From: Holophagae bacterium
Lineage (GTDB): Bacteria > Acidobacteriota > Holophagae > Acanthopleuribacterales > Acanthopleuribacteraceae
NCBI GenBank assembly: GCA_029263455.1
Contig: JAJCXM010000008.1
Coordinates: forward strand, 620,001 to 684,000
Reading direction: 5' to 3'
Length of the DNA stretch: 64,000 nucleotides
The position numbers and the translations under genes were made by a program. The notes under the pieces were generated by a model. It had not been told where the DNA came from. It did no database searches and saw nothing but the letters and a program-made list of their open reading frames with translations. Shown here piece after piece: positions 16,877 to 26,512 of the stretch (positions are counted from its first letter, which is position 1; each line of letters starts with the position of its first letter).

Positions 16877-18889
16877 ATGCTTAAGAGCACCATGATTTCA
16901 GATCGAGAGCTGCTTCACTACTCAGCTTTGGCCGAATATTCCGCGGACGCCATTGTTACGAAACAGCTGGACGGAACCATATTGAGTTGGAACGCAGGGG
17001 CCGTTTCTCTATATGGCTATGAAGCCAATGAAGCGATAGGCCAGAACATCGAGATCATTGTTCCCGACGACAGGCGTGACGAACTGGCCTGGATCGACCA
17101 AAACCTGGTTGAGAAAAAGATCGTCGACCAGCTGGAAACGGTTCGCTGTCGAAAAGATGGCAGCTTGGTCAACGTATCAATTTCGGCGGCCCCTGTTAAA
17201 GAAAGAGACGGTACCGTCATTGGTGCAAGCACCATAACCCGTAACATCACGAAACGGGTGCGCGAAGAACAGTACTTCAGGTTGGCATTTCGAGCGTCGC
17301 AAATCGCCATGTTCTTTGTCGACAAAGCGGGTCTGATTTGTTTAGCCAACCGACAAGCTGGTCTCTATTTTGGTCTTTCTGAAAGCGAAATGGTTGGCAA
17401 GAAAATAGAAGATTTTGTGCCGATTTCAATGCAAGATCGACATGCCACCATGCGTGAATCCTACATGCGTGACCCCACGGAACGGGTCATGGGCGCGGGA
17501 CGCGACTTGCAAGCTATTCGACATGACGGCCGGGCGTTTCCCGTTGAAATAGCGCTTTCCCATATTGAAACTGAGGAAGGGCTACGAGTCCTTGCTGCTG
17601 TCGTCGATATCACCAGACGTAAAAATGCCGAAGACGAGATTCGTCGCATTAATGCCACGCTGGAGCAACGCATTGTGAAGCGCACGGCGCTATTGGAGGA
17701 AAGTAACGCCAAACTCACAGATGAAATAACGAAACGTCGGCATTCGGAAGCCAAAGTGCGTGAGCTTGCAAACAAGGCGCACGCTCAAGCTATGATGCTG
17801 CACGCCGTTATTTCGGCCTCGCCAGACCCTATCTACCGTTTTTCCAGAGACATGAAGTACCTGTATGCCAGCCCGTCCGGATTGGAATTCATAGGCAAGA
17901 CATCCGAGGAAGTGATAGGCAAAACATGGCGAGAAGTCGGTCAGCCGGCTAGCATCATGCAGGCTTATGAGAAGAATGTGAAACGTGTGTTTGAGACCTC
18001 AATCCCCTGTTCACATACGACCGAATGGACCCTAGGTGGTCGGACGCAATATTTTGACTGTTACTTGAATCCCATCTTAGATCGGGATGGCGTGGAATCC
18101 GTTGTATGCACAACAAGAAACGTCACGGAACGTGTCGCCAAAGAGAGGGTCATTATTGACTTGAATCGAGAGCTGGCTCGCCAGGCGGCAGCTTTGAGCA
18201 ATACCAATGCTGAGCTTGAAACCTTTGCTTACTCGGTATCGCACGATTTGCGCGCCCCTCTTCGGTATATCGATGGTTATGTGGGCATGCTGATCGAAGA
18301 TGCCTCTGATCGGCTAACAACTGAAGATCGGCGCCAACTTGACGTGGTTTCACAATCGGCTCGAGAAATGAGTGAATTGATCAATGATTTATTGGCCTTT
18401 TCAAAAATTGGTCGCGACGAATTGGCAATGGCGGAAGTGGATATGAATCGTCTCGTTTGTGAAGCCCGTAACTTATTGCGTGGATTCACAAAGGGCTGCG
18501 GTATCAAATGGAAGATATCCTCGCTACCGTGCGCGTTCGGCGACGAAAGCATGCTGCGCCTAGTGTGGCAAAACCTAATTGAAAATGCCACTAAATACAC
18601 GAAGAACAAGAAGGAGCCGGTAATTGAGATTAGTGGTTGGTCAACTGACGTCGAGACAATTTATCGCATTCGCGATAACGGCATAGGATTTGACAACGCC
18701 TTTTCGAAAAAGATGTTTGGCGTGTTCGAACGCTTGCATACGAAGAAGGAATTCAAAGGAACGGGTATCGGTTTAAGTAATGTCGACCGTATCGTGCAGC
18801 GTCATCGAGGCAAGATAGTAGCTGATGGCAGATTAGGCAAATACGCCGAATTCACCTTCCATATCCCACAAAAGGAAATGGACCCATGA
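16877..18889 (+). CDS. Multi-PAS sensor histidine kinase, phytochrome-like kinase core
   Basis: The 670-residue cytosolic kinase has three PAS domains (about 13-130, 135-255 and 310-430), with a charged coiled coil (about 255-305) between the second and third. An HisKA domain of the SVSHDLRAPLRYIDGY type (His456) and an HATPase_c domain (NLIENATKYT, RDNGIGF, GTGIGLSNV) follow. This core is typical of kinases paired with small Rcp1/CheY-like receivers. The next gene is exactly such a receiver and overlaps its stop by 4 bases (ATGA). The signal is unknown; the PAS domains show no obvious heme or flavin signature that I can identify. Confidence 0.93.
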   Translation: MLKSTMISDRELLHYSALAEYSADAIVTKQLDGTILSWNAGAVSLYGYEANEAIGQNIEIIVPDDRRDELAWIDQNLVEKKIVDQLETVRCRKDGSLVNVSISAAPVKERDGTVIGASTITRNITKRVREEQYFRLAFRASQIAMFFVDKAGLICLANRQAGLYFGLSESEMVGKKIEDFVPISMQDRHATMRESYMRDPTERVMGAGRDLQAIRHDGRAFPVEIALSHIETEEGLRVLAAVVDITRRKNAEDEIRRINATLEQRIVKRTALLEESNAKLTDEITKRRHSEAKVRELANKAHAQAMMLHAVISASPDPIYRFSRDMKYLYASPSGLEFIGKTSEEVIGKTWREVGQPASIMQAYEKNVKRVFETSIPCSHTTEWTLGGRTQYFDCYLNPILDRDGVESVVCTTRNVTERVAKERVIIDLNRELARQAAALSNTNAELETFAYSVSHDLRAPLRYIDGYVGMLIEDASDRLTTEDRRQLDVVSQSAREMSELINDLLAFSKIGRDELAMAEVDMNRLVCEARNLLRGFTKGCGIKWKISSLPCAFGDESMLRLVWQNLIENATKYTKNKKEPVIEISGWSTDVETIYRIRDNGIGFDNAFSKKMFGVFERLHTKKEFKGTGIGLSNVDRIVQRHRGKIVADGRLGKYAEFTFHIPQKEMDP

Positions 18890-19326
18890 CTCAACTCCTT
18901 AATATCTTTCTTGTCGAAGATGACGATCGTGACATTGAGTTGATTACTCGAGCGCTTAAGAAAACGGATCTCGTTACCCATATCGATTCAGCCAGGGATG
19001 GGCAAGAGGCTCTGGACTATGTGCACTGTGAAGGTCGCTTTCGGGACCGTCACCCAAGCAATCCGGCATTGATCATCCTCGATATCAAAATGCCAAAAGT
19101 AGATGGACTGCAGGTATTGGGTGAAATCCGGCGTTCCGAAAAGATGAAGTACGTGCCGGTCGTTTTATTGACCTCTTCGAATCATCCATCGGACAAGAAG
19201 GTCGCCTATCAGAAGGGTGCCAACGCATTTGTGGTTAAGCCCTTTAACTACCAATCATTCGCAGAAGCCGCGAGGAGATTGGGCGAGTTTTGGCTGTTGG
19301 TCAATGAACAACCGGACGAGTTCTGA
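18886..19326 (+). CDS. Stand-alone CheY/Rcp1-like response regulator
   Basis: A single receiver domain of 146 residues: acidic pocket EDDD (11-14), phospho-acceptor Asp66 (ILDIKMPK), switch Thr/Ser (LLTSS) and lysine in VVKPFNY. The insertion around residues 50-60 (GRFRDRHPSNP) is typical of Rcp1-type regulators that accept phosphate from phytochrome-like kinases. No output domain. Translationally coupled to the kinase upstream (ATGA overlap) and to the hybrid kinase downstream (one-base overlap), so phosphate flow among the three is likely. Confidence 0.94.
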   Translation: MTQLLNIFLVEDDDRDIELITRALKKTDLVTHIDSARDGQEALDYVHCEGRFRDRHPSNPALIILDIKMPKVDGLQVLGEIRRSEKMKYVPVVLLTSSNHPSDKKVAYQKGANAFVVKPFNYQSFAEAARRLGEFWLLVNEQPDEF

Positions 19327-22118
19327 TGATCAATCCACTTCACATTCTTCTTGTAGAAGACGATCAACGTGATGTTGAGCTGCTCATTAGGCATTTGCGC
19401 CGAGAGGGCATTCAATTCGAATTTGTAAGCGTTGATTCGCCGGAGCGATTGCAGGAAGAACTCTTGGGCAATCGATTTGACCTGATTTTGTCTGACTACC
19501 ATTTACCTCTTTTTGGCCAATCATCGGTATTGAAATCGGTGTTAGCCATTACCCAGGATATACCGATCATTTTTGTTTCAGGAACCGTTGGCGAGGACCT
19601 CGCCGTAGAGCTGCTGCGCCAAGGAGCTACCGATTACATCCTCAAGAACAGGCTGGGGCGACTAAAACTAGCCATCGAACGCGCGTTTGCGGAAAGAGAA
19701 GAGCGGCAAAAAAGGCAATTGGCCGAACAGGCCCTGCATTTGAAATCGACCCGTCAGGCTGCCGCGGCAAACTTTGGGCTCAGGGCCATGGCTGCTGGCA
19801 ATATTGAAGCATTGTTGGCTGGCGCGGTCGACCTATGCAATCGGAATTTTGATGTGAAGTTCAGTCACGTGCTGCAATGGAACCGAGGAACCGAACAGTA
19901 TGAGTGCCCAAAGATGAATGATGGTGGTGCGATCGAATGGGTCACTAATCCATATGGAGTTTTTTGGCAACATGACGAATGGGTTTCTCGCACGATCACA
20001 TACTATGGCGTCTCGGACCGTCTTGGAGACATGCCTGCCGCAATCGTGGAGTTGGGTATTCAAAGCGCACTGGCTGCACGAATTCCTGGATCAGCGGATT
20101 CCTGCCTGCAATACGTCTTGTGCGTCTATGACACGGAGGTGCGGGAATTCACTGTAGATGACGTGCATTTCATTGAGATGATCGCTCATTTCTTGACAGG
20201 AGCACTGCTGCGTTTGCAGGCAAGTGATGCCCTAGCTAAGAGTGAATCTAAGTTCCGCACACTTACAGAGACGAGTCCAGCTGGCATATGGCAAATGAAT
20301 CATCTCGGTGACATAGAATACGCCAACCCTGCTATGTGCCGGCTATTGGAGATCGAAAAAGTTGATAGTAAGCTCCCTGTCAAACTATTTGACTTTGTGG
20401 ATCCCGCTGAACGTGAACGAGTCATAGGCCAGCTAAATGATTCGCTCAGAGGTGTCCAATGCGAATTTATGATGGTTCTTCAAGGCTCTCGATCTTCTCA
20501 ACATCCCGTGTGGGTTGCGCTTTCGAGCATTCAAGTTGAAACAGAGCATTCGATCACCATGGGTACTTGTGTTGACTTGACCTCGCAAAAACGGGTAGAA
20601 GCCGAATTGAAAATGGTTTTAGAACGCTACGATCGCGCGCTTCGCGGATCGATGGATGGCATTTGGGAATGGAACCTGCCTACGCATGAGTTCTATTTTT
20701 CGCCTGGCTTTTTTGACCTGCTGGGATATGGCGACCATGAAGACACGTCAAGATCTGACTGGCTTGTTGAACGCTTGCATCCTAGTGATGTTGATCGTGT
20801 CAATGCAGCCTTAAGACAACATTTCAGAGACAAACAACCATTCGATATCGAATACCGTTTGCAAAGCCAAGACGGTAGTTATCGTTGGTTTAGCTCGCGC
20901 GCTGATACGATGAAACGGGACGATAGAGGTCGATCCATTCTCATGTCTGGTTCCATTCGTGACGTCGATGAGCGAAAGCACCTTGAAGAACAGTTGATTC
21001 AGGCTCAAAAAATGGAAGCTGTTGGTCGCCTTTCTGGAGGGGTGGCCCACGATTTCAACAATCTTCTGACCGTTATTTCCGGGTACGCGAATCTAATTAA
21101 AGAAAAACAACCTGAAACGCCCATCGAACTTCAGGCCATTATTGATGCGGCCGACCGTGCATCGTCGTTGACGCGCCAACTCTTGGCCTTTTCACGTAAG
21201 CAAGTGATTGAACCACGTGTCATACATCTGAATGAGCTTTTGCGAAACTTGGAAAGTATGCTCAGACGTCTTATTGGTGAAGATATTCGATTGAAAGTGC
21301 GAGCTGCTCGTGGCCTGGGACCGATCCATGCAGATCCAGGTCAGATTGAACAAATCATCATGAACCTATCCGTCAATGCGCGAGATGCCATGCCGGACGG
21401 AGGTAGTCTTGAATTGGTTACCAGCATGGTGACCGTTGATGAGTCATTTGCAAAAAGCCACTTTGAAGTAAAGCCAGGTCAATACGTTTTACTAAGGGTG
21501 AGTGACAGCGGATCAGGTATGACTCAAGACACGATACAACGCGCATTTGAACCCTTTTTCACCACAAAACTGGATGGACGGGGCACAGGGCTAGGGCTTT
21601 CAACCGTTTATGGCATCGTCAAACAAAATGGAGGCATGGTTAGCATTTATTCAGAGGAAGGCCACGGATGCACATTTAAAGTCTATTTCCCTATGTTCGA
21701 GGGAGTGGACGTGAAAGTCCCCATCTTGCCAAAACGTCGTTTATCGGTCGGTTCCGAGTCCATATTGTTAGTGGAAGATGACGACTCTTTGCGGAAACTC
21801 ATCACTATAATGCTGGAAAAGATGGGCTACCAGGTGATTGCCGCCGCCAACGCAGACAGGGCTGAGGAGCTCGTGTCGAATTTAGACCGATCGATCGATT
21901 TGTTATTAACCGATGTGGTCATGCCTGGGCGCAACGGTCGTATTTTGGCCGAAATGTTAATAGCTCAACTTCCCCACTTAAGGGTGATATTTATGTCAGG
22001 ATACACGGCCGACGCCATGATCGACCGCGGTGTCCTTAACGACAAAGTTCATTTCATAGAAAAGCCATTTTCATCAGCGCAGTTAGCCCAGAGCATCCGT
22101 GACGCCTTAGACCGCTGA
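19326..22118 (+). CDS. Hybrid histidine kinase, receiver-GAF-like-PAS-PAS-kinase-receiver
   Basis: The 930-residue protein has an N-terminal receiver (Asp57, DLILSDYHLP; Lys in ILKNRL), a GAF-like region (about 140-295), PAS 1 (about 305-425), PAS 2 of the PAS_3 type (about 430-555, DGIWEWNLPTHEFYFSPG), HisKA with GGVAHDFNNLLT (His575), HATPase_c (GTGLGLSTVYGIV) and a C-terminal receiver (Asp863, LLTDVVMPG; EKPF). Having receivers at both ends suggests it takes phosphate from an upstream kinase, perhaps the one at 16877, and passes it on through its own kinase core. No DNA-binding output is encoded in the cluster. It converges with the gene at 22140-22721, with 21 bases between. Confidence 0.93.
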   Translation: MINPLHILLVEDDQRDVELLIRHLRREGIQFEFVSVDSPERLQEELLGNRFDLILSDYHLPLFGQSSVLKSVLAITQDIPIIFVSGTVGEDLAVELLRQGATDYILKNRLGRLKLAIERAFAEREERQKRQLAEQALHLKSTRQAAAANFGLRAMAAGNIEALLAGAVDLCNRNFDVKFSHVLQWNRGTEQYECPKMNDGGAIEWVTNPYGVFWQHDEWVSRTITYYGVSDRLGDMPAAIVELGIQSALAARIPGSADSCLQYVLCVYDTEVREFTVDDVHFIEMIAHFLTGALLRLQASDALAKSESKFRTLTETSPAGIWQMNHLGDIEYANPAMCRLLEIEKVDSKLPVKLFDFVDPAERERVIGQLNDSLRGVQCEFMMVLQGSRSSQHPVWVALSSIQVETEHSITMGTCVDLTSQKRVEAELKMVLERYDRALRGSMDGIWEWNLPTHEFYFSPGFFDLLGYGDHEDTSRSDWLVERLHPSDVDRVNAALRQHFRDKQPFDIEYRLQSQDGSYRWFSSRADTMKRDDRGRSILMSGSIRDVDERKHLEEQLIQAQKMEAVGRLSGGVAHDFNNLLTVISGYANLIKEKQPETPIELQAIIDAADRASSLTRQLLAFSRKQVIEPRVIHLNELLRNLESMLRRLIGEDIRLKVRAARGLGPIHADPGQIEQIIMNLSVNARDAMPDGGSLELVTSMVTVDESFAKSHFEVKPGQYVLLRVSDSGSGMTQDTIQRAFEPFFTTKLDGRGTGLGLSTVYGIVKQNGGMVSIYSEEGHGCTFKVYFPMFEGVDVKVPILPKRRLSVGSESILLVEDDDSLRKLITIMLEKMGYQVIAAANADRAEELVSNLDRSIDLLLTDVVMPGRNGRILAEMLIAQLPHLRVIFMSGYTADAMIDRGVLNDKVHFIEKPFSSAQLAQSIRDALDR

Positions 22119-22139
22119 CAATTAATATCCAAAACATGC

Positions 22140-22721
22140 TCAATCACGGATCGGTGATTCGATCCAAACGACCAGTCGCGCGTGTCCTTCATGCGTGGGT
22201 TTCGCCATAACTTTGATGTGGCTCTCGCGATTATTGACATTCCAACGAATGGAACGTTCGGTTTCGTCCATGAGAGAGTCCATATTGGACATCACTTTAA
22301 ACATAGAGATCATTTCGTTAGAGATCGCGTCAGGGACTGGTAACGACCAGAAGGTTCTACCTTCAACGACGTAACGTAGGCTGCCATAAGCACAACCCAT
22401 CGCGGAGTTGAGATGTAGTTCTGCATTTTGAATTTCGTGAAGTTCATTGACGATGGCTTTCACCATAGACATCAAGTTCACGCGGTGCATGGTGTCGACA
22501 CCGTCAGCGTGGCGCGTTGCCTTGGATTCGTATTCCCGTCTCATCATGCGCACAAGGCTAGGAATGTCACTCCCTTTCCAGGTGATCTTTGGCGAGGATT
22601 CGGAAGAGCCGATCACCGGAATCCGTGTCCCTTTGGCGGGGCGAACAACGGGCGCGCTTATTTTCAGGTTTGATTCCCTGAGTGCTATGTCAAGTCGTTC
22701 GGTTACTGATAAATGGCTCAT
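22140..22721 (-). CDS. Uncharacterised small protein, PilB/GspE N2-like domain, paralogue of the 9729-10718 product
   Basis: No named function. The 193-residue soluble protein has a ~65-residue linker-like N-terminus and then a domain (about 52-190) collinear with the C-terminus of the protein at 9729-10718: IP..VRMMRRE, DGVDTMHRVNLM, AELHLN, SLRYVVEG, WSLP, ISMFKVMSNMD, IKVMAKPT and ARLVVWI. These follow the order of the pilus/type II secretion ATPase N2 domain (DIHLEP, LRYRIDG, SRLKVMAGLD, RVSTLPT, GEKVVLR), but no nucleotide-binding core follows. The start was set at 22721 (AGGGAG 8 bases upstream). An earlier in-frame ATG at 22775 would precede the transcription start predicted from the sigma-54-like promoter at 22782-22797. 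Monocistronic. Confidence 0.8.
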   Translation of the reverse strand: MSHLSVTERLDIALRESNLKISAPVVRPAKGTRIPVIGSSESSPKITWKGSDIPSLVRMMRREYESKATRHADGVDTMHRVNLMSMVKAIVNELHEIQNAELHLNSAMGCAYGSLRYVVEGRTFWSLPVPDAISNEMISMFKVMSNMDSLMDETERSIRWNVNNRESHIKVMAKPTHEGHARLVVWIESPIRD

Positions 22722-22781
22722 TTTTGGCTTCTCCCTAACTAGCGTGTTAACGTGGCTGGCCGCGTTGTCGAACACAGATAG

Positions 22782-22797
22782 AGCATAGCTTGTGCCA
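22782..22797 (-). promoter_or_regulatory. Sigma-54 promoter for the small PilB-N2-like gene
   Basis: On the minus strand: TGGCACA-AGCT-ATGCT, with exact GG-N10-GC spacing and TTGGCAC at -24. The start is predicted near 22771, about 50 bases before the chosen ATG. Confidence 0.65.
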
Positions 22798-22915
22798 ATA
22801 TGTAAGATGCTTGTTTTAAACGTTTTGATGAATTCGACCGACGGCAGTTGCAGAAAATCCTACAAGCGTTGTCGACTATTCAACAGGGCTGAGCAGAGCA
22901 AGTATGGATCGCCGA

Positions 22916-25900
22916 TTAATTTGCAGAAAGCGCATTGATGCCGCCAAGGTGGGTGCGTGGTGAGCCGTTGTTGCCATAAAGCTGAAATCCATTAATGGCA
23001 TGGTTGTCGGCCAGGACTTCGACCCAACCACCTTGAGCATAGCTGTTTGGAAATAGATCACGCATTAAGAGGCTGCGTTTGGCTTTGGCCGCCAAGTTTG
23101 CGGATTGTTCAGCTATGCGAGTCCCGTTGTCGGCATAGTGGACAAACATCAGGTCGCTGGCGGCACTGCTCAGGTTAACAACGACCAATCCAACCCAATC
23201 GTCCGCGGAATGCACACTCATGCCGAACTGCAACTTGTCGTGGGTTTGCAGGCTCCCCTGCAAACCTGCAAACACGCTATGTGGCGATTCAATTGGAGAA
23301 CCAAATAGCTCATATCCGATGATGGGGCTAGAGGTTTGGATCAGACACCAGTCACTACCGACTGGTACCAGAGGGTCCGATGAGGTTTGTGTTTGAGCAT
23401 CAACTAACAAGATCCTTTTTTCGTTCTTTTGTAGGGTTGCGGATCGTGATAGCAATAATTCTCCCTGATCGGAATAAAATAACTCTTGTGCCGATATCGG
23501 TTCAGGATTGATGTTGATATAAACCATGCCCGTCCAAAACAGAGATGTATCTTTTGCGATGTGAAGAAAAGCCAGCTCTGTGGCGGACTCACCGCTTAGT
23601 GCCAAACCCGCTACTTCGTTTTTGCCAGTTAGACGACTAAAAGTCTCGATCGCAGAGAAAGGTTGACTGGCACTGATCGTTGCCCAGTCAATATCTTGCA
23701 AATCATTACCCAACCAGAGGCGAATGTCTGCGCGTTCTTGAAAGAAACTCCGTTTTGTTCGACCTAAATCTGTTTGACGATTGTCGGCCAAAAGCTCCAA
23801 GCGGTCTATCACTCCACCTGGATTCGCAAGGCCAAGCTCTGTCAGGAACTGGTTGGTATCCTTGGCCACATGTGGCACATAGGCAATTGTTGTGGCCGCT
23901 TGGGCGCTGTAACCGTAGCGATGCTCGCTGCGTAAGACATCAACCCAAACGTTCAACGGTTGATTACTGCGTATTTGAACCCAGCGCAAGGCTTCGGGAT
24001 TGGAAAGCAAATCGGAAGCCGCTATCGAGTGGCGTTGTTTGGGACCGATTGTGATGTCGGAAGTGCCGGCCTGCTTTCCGCCTGCGGTCATGGCCAGCAT
24101 TGTGACCTCCGCATTGGTTAATGACGAAGAGTTCACGAGTATGATTTGGCTTTGATCGGTGCCCCTTACCTGGATATCGGATAGGGAATAGACATAAGCT
24201 GAGTCGGCGATCGTAGGCTCGGGAAGAGATGACAGTCGTTCCATCGAAAACGCACCATTGCCGTGACTCGCCAAAATGACCTGGTCTACTTCGGCGTTGA
24301 GCGCAAAATCAGACACTTGCAATGCTTCTGGTAGCCCATCTGGGATTGCGAACCATGTGTAACCCGCATCTTGACTCGCGTAGGCCGTAAGGTCGTTTCC
24401 TAGATAAAGAATATCCGCGTCGACGGGGTCCATGGCGACCGCGTTGCAAGGAAGCTTTGGAAGTTCACCACGCGCTAAATCCTGCCAAGTTTCGCCAGCG
24501 TCACGTGTCTCTAGGAGATGTTGGTCTTGGAAGCCAGAGAATAGGAGCAGCAGATGCCGGTCATCAGCCTCATCGATGAATAAATCGCTGGGCATGAGGT
24601 CGGGCAAATTCTGCGTGATATCTTGCCAGCTTTCACCGCCATCAGATGTGCGAAAAGCATGCATTCGGGTCGATTTTGGAGTGGTCACTGCATAGGCGGT
24701 ATCGACATCTTGAGAGGATGCCACCAGATAGCCAATTGGATTACCGTCCAATACTTGGCCTCCGTTCATGAGTACCCAATTGTCACCGCCAGTGTCCGAT
24801 CGATAGACATAATCACGGCCTGCAAATATCCGATTGGTATCGACAGTACTCATGACAAAAGGGGCAACGAAATTAGTGGAATCTTGCGTGTCGACAATGG
24901 TGCAGTTTCCATTAGGGCAGAATGGGACCGGTTTTGTATTCTCACCAGATCGGTGAAACGACCAATGATGAGGACCGTTGGTGTAGATCTTGGTTGAATC
25001 GTTGGCGTCTATAAAAAATAGTCCGGCCTCTGATCCATTGACCATCGACCACATGCCAAACGCATTCATCGTACGTGCGCCAATATCCTGCGCCGATGCG
25101 TAGAAACTCGCTTCCTTCGTCAACGCGGTACCGTTGTAAAACTGCAAAAGCTGAAAACCATCATTCCAACCTTGATAACTCTGGCCTCCATCTGTTGAAC
25201 GGGTGACCCCAAAATCGCTAGCCACGTAATAAACCTGAGGATTAGAAGGCGCGAAAGTCAGGGCATGATTGTCTACTCCTGGGTAGACATCGGCCAGGGT
25301 GCGCGTATAGAAATCCAATGTTTGGCCTGCGTTTTGAGAAGAATAAAAGTAGACGCCACCCACATACAAGTGGTCTGAATTTACGGGGTCGACCGCGGGG
25401 TAATGGGAGTACCACCCCTGAAATTCGGCAAAGTTTTGGCGGCTGACGACAATCCAGCTTTGGCCATTATCATCCGATCTCACGAGCCACGATCGCCTAG
25501 GATTTTCGGGATGCAAAAAGCCATCGTCGCCAATCGATGCGTAAAGACGATCTGGCTGCGAAGGTGCACGGTCCAAGATGATTTTTCCCATGAAGTCTGT
25601 TGGAACCGGGCTGCCGGCTTTCTGCCAGGTCAATCCGCCGTCAGATGTGTTGTATATGCCTCGTTTGTCACTGCCGAGTCCGCCACACGCAACCGCCACC
25701 GATTGCGGATTCTGCGGATGAACGGAAACACTGGTTGCCATTACCACATCCAGCTTTCGTGACCATGTGAAACCCCGGTCACGGGAAACATACACGCCCT
25801 CCGTCGTAGCAGACCAAATTGTTTGAGAGTCGTTCGGGTCAAATTCAAGGTCTTGGACGCCAGTCGTTTGTTGCAACCGCCAGTCAAGTGACATGGTCCA

Positions 25901-26512
25901 ACTGGAACCACCATCCTCGCTTTTTAGGATACCGATACCGTAACTCCCTCTACTGACCCTGGCTCCTGTGCCGCCAACTGCGCTTTCATAACCGTAAACT
26001 TCTCCAGTACCTATGAGTAGGAAATTAGAGTCGTTGGGATCAATGGCGATACTAGCCACACCCGTCACAGGGTAGCCGGTTGTTAGGCGTCGCCAATTTG
26101 CCTTGCTTTCCCCATCACTAAACCAAATTCCGCCACTAGCGGAGCCAGCAAAAACTCTATTTGAATCTTGAGGATCAACCGCTATTGCAAGCGTTCTTGA
26201 GCCTTCATTGGGGCCTAAAGCGATCCAGGCTCCATTCAATTTTTTGTTTTTTGACTTTCGACGTTTGGCTAGCCTTTCACTTGCTTCAACTAAACCCGTT
26301 CTCGCCATATGTTGAGCCGGATAAGCCCTTGATTCTTGCCAGGCGAGTAATGCCCTAAACGACTTATGTGGGCCAACGCTTAATGTAACTTCGTTCGTGG
26401 GCGGTTTGTGATCACGAGTACCAGCGATCCCCAAGGCGATCAAAACAACCATCACGCCAGCTAGAACTCTTAGGACTGATTTCTTGAGCGGGCCTATTGC
26501 TGACCGGTCCAT
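22916..26512 (-). CDS. Giant exported BNR/sortilin-like beta-propeller protein
   Basis: The 1198-residue extracellular or surface protein starts with a signal/anchor (basic start, hydrophobic residues about 15-32). Residues about 85-745 hold many BNR/Asp-box-type repeats (S.DGG..W and variants such as SEDGGSSWTM, TSDGGLTWQ, SDDNGQSW, TRDAGETWQ), giving one or more beta-propellers of the sortilin/photosystem-stability-factor kind. Residues about 755-1198 form a different region with YVPHVAKDT (about 876) and FLHIAKDT..FWTGMVYIN (about 978-995). This is shared with the partial protein at the right end of the window. No catalytic residues can be assigned; a carbohydrate- or protein-binding role is a guess. 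ATG at 26512 has AGGAG 8 bases upstream. Confidence 0.88.
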   Translation of the reverse strand: MDRSAIGPLKKSVLRVLAGVMVVLIALGIAGTRDHKPPTNEVTLSVGPHKSFRALLAWQESRAYPAQHMARTGLVEASERLAKRRKSKNKKLNGAWIALGPNEGSRTLAIAVDPQDSNRVFAGSASGGIWFSDGESKANWRRLTTGYPVTGVASIAIDPNDSNFLLIGTGEVYGYESAVGGTGARVSRGSYGIGILKSEDGGSSWTMSLDWRLQQTTGVQDLEFDPNDSQTIWSATTEGVYVSRDRGFTWSRKLDVVMATSVSVHPQNPQSVAVACGGLGSDKRGIYNTSDGGLTWQKAGSPVPTDFMGKIILDRAPSQPDRLYASIGDDGFLHPENPRRSWLVRSDDNGQSWIVVSRQNFAEFQGWYSHYPAVDPVNSDHLYVGGVYFYSSQNAGQTLDFYTRTLADVYPGVDNHALTFAPSNPQVYYVASDFGVTRSTDGGQSYQGWNDGFQLLQFYNGTALTKEASFYASAQDIGARTMNAFGMWSMVNGSEAGLFFIDANDSTKIYTNGPHHWSFHRSGENTKPVPFCPNGNCTIVDTQDSTNFVAPFVMSTVDTNRIFAGRDYVYRSDTGGDNWVLMNGGQVLDGNPIGYLVASSQDVDTAYAVTTPKSTRMHAFRTSDGGESWQDITQNLPDLMPSDLFIDEADDRHLLLLFSGFQDQHLLETRDAGETWQDLARGELPKLPCNAVAMDPVDADILYLGNDLTAYASQDAGYTWFAIPDGLPEALQVSDFALNAEVDQVILASHGNGAFSMERLSSLPEPTIADSAYVYSLSDIQVRGTDQSQIILVNSSSLTNAEVTMLAMTAGGKQAGTSDITIGPKQRHSIAASDLLSNPEALRWVQIRSNQPLNVWVDVLRSEHRYGYSAQAATTIAYVPHVAKDTNQFLTELGLANPGGVIDRLELLADNRQTDLGRTKRSFFQERADIRLWLGNDLQDIDWATISASQPFSAIETFSRLTGKNEVAGLALSGESATELAFLHIAKDTSLFWTGMVYININPEPISAQELFYSDQGELLLSRSATLQKNEKRILLVDAQTQTSSDPLVPVGSDWCLIQTSSPIIGYELFGSPIESPHSVFAGLQGSLQTHDKLQFGMSVHSADDWVGLVVVNLSSAASDLMFVHYADNGTRIAEQSANLAAKAKRSLLMRDLFPNSYAQGGWVEVLADNHAINGFQLYGNNGSPRTHLGGINALSAN

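Noticed and set aside
22428-22788. Overlapping plus-strand open frames opposite the small N2-like gene
   Set aside because: They lack ribosome sites and family similarity; the minus-strand gene has a paralogue in the window and explains the coding signal.
23680-25762. Several plus-strand open frames of 87-124 codons inside the BNR gene
   Set aside because: They are antisense shadows of a repeat-rich coding region, with no recognisable protein features.
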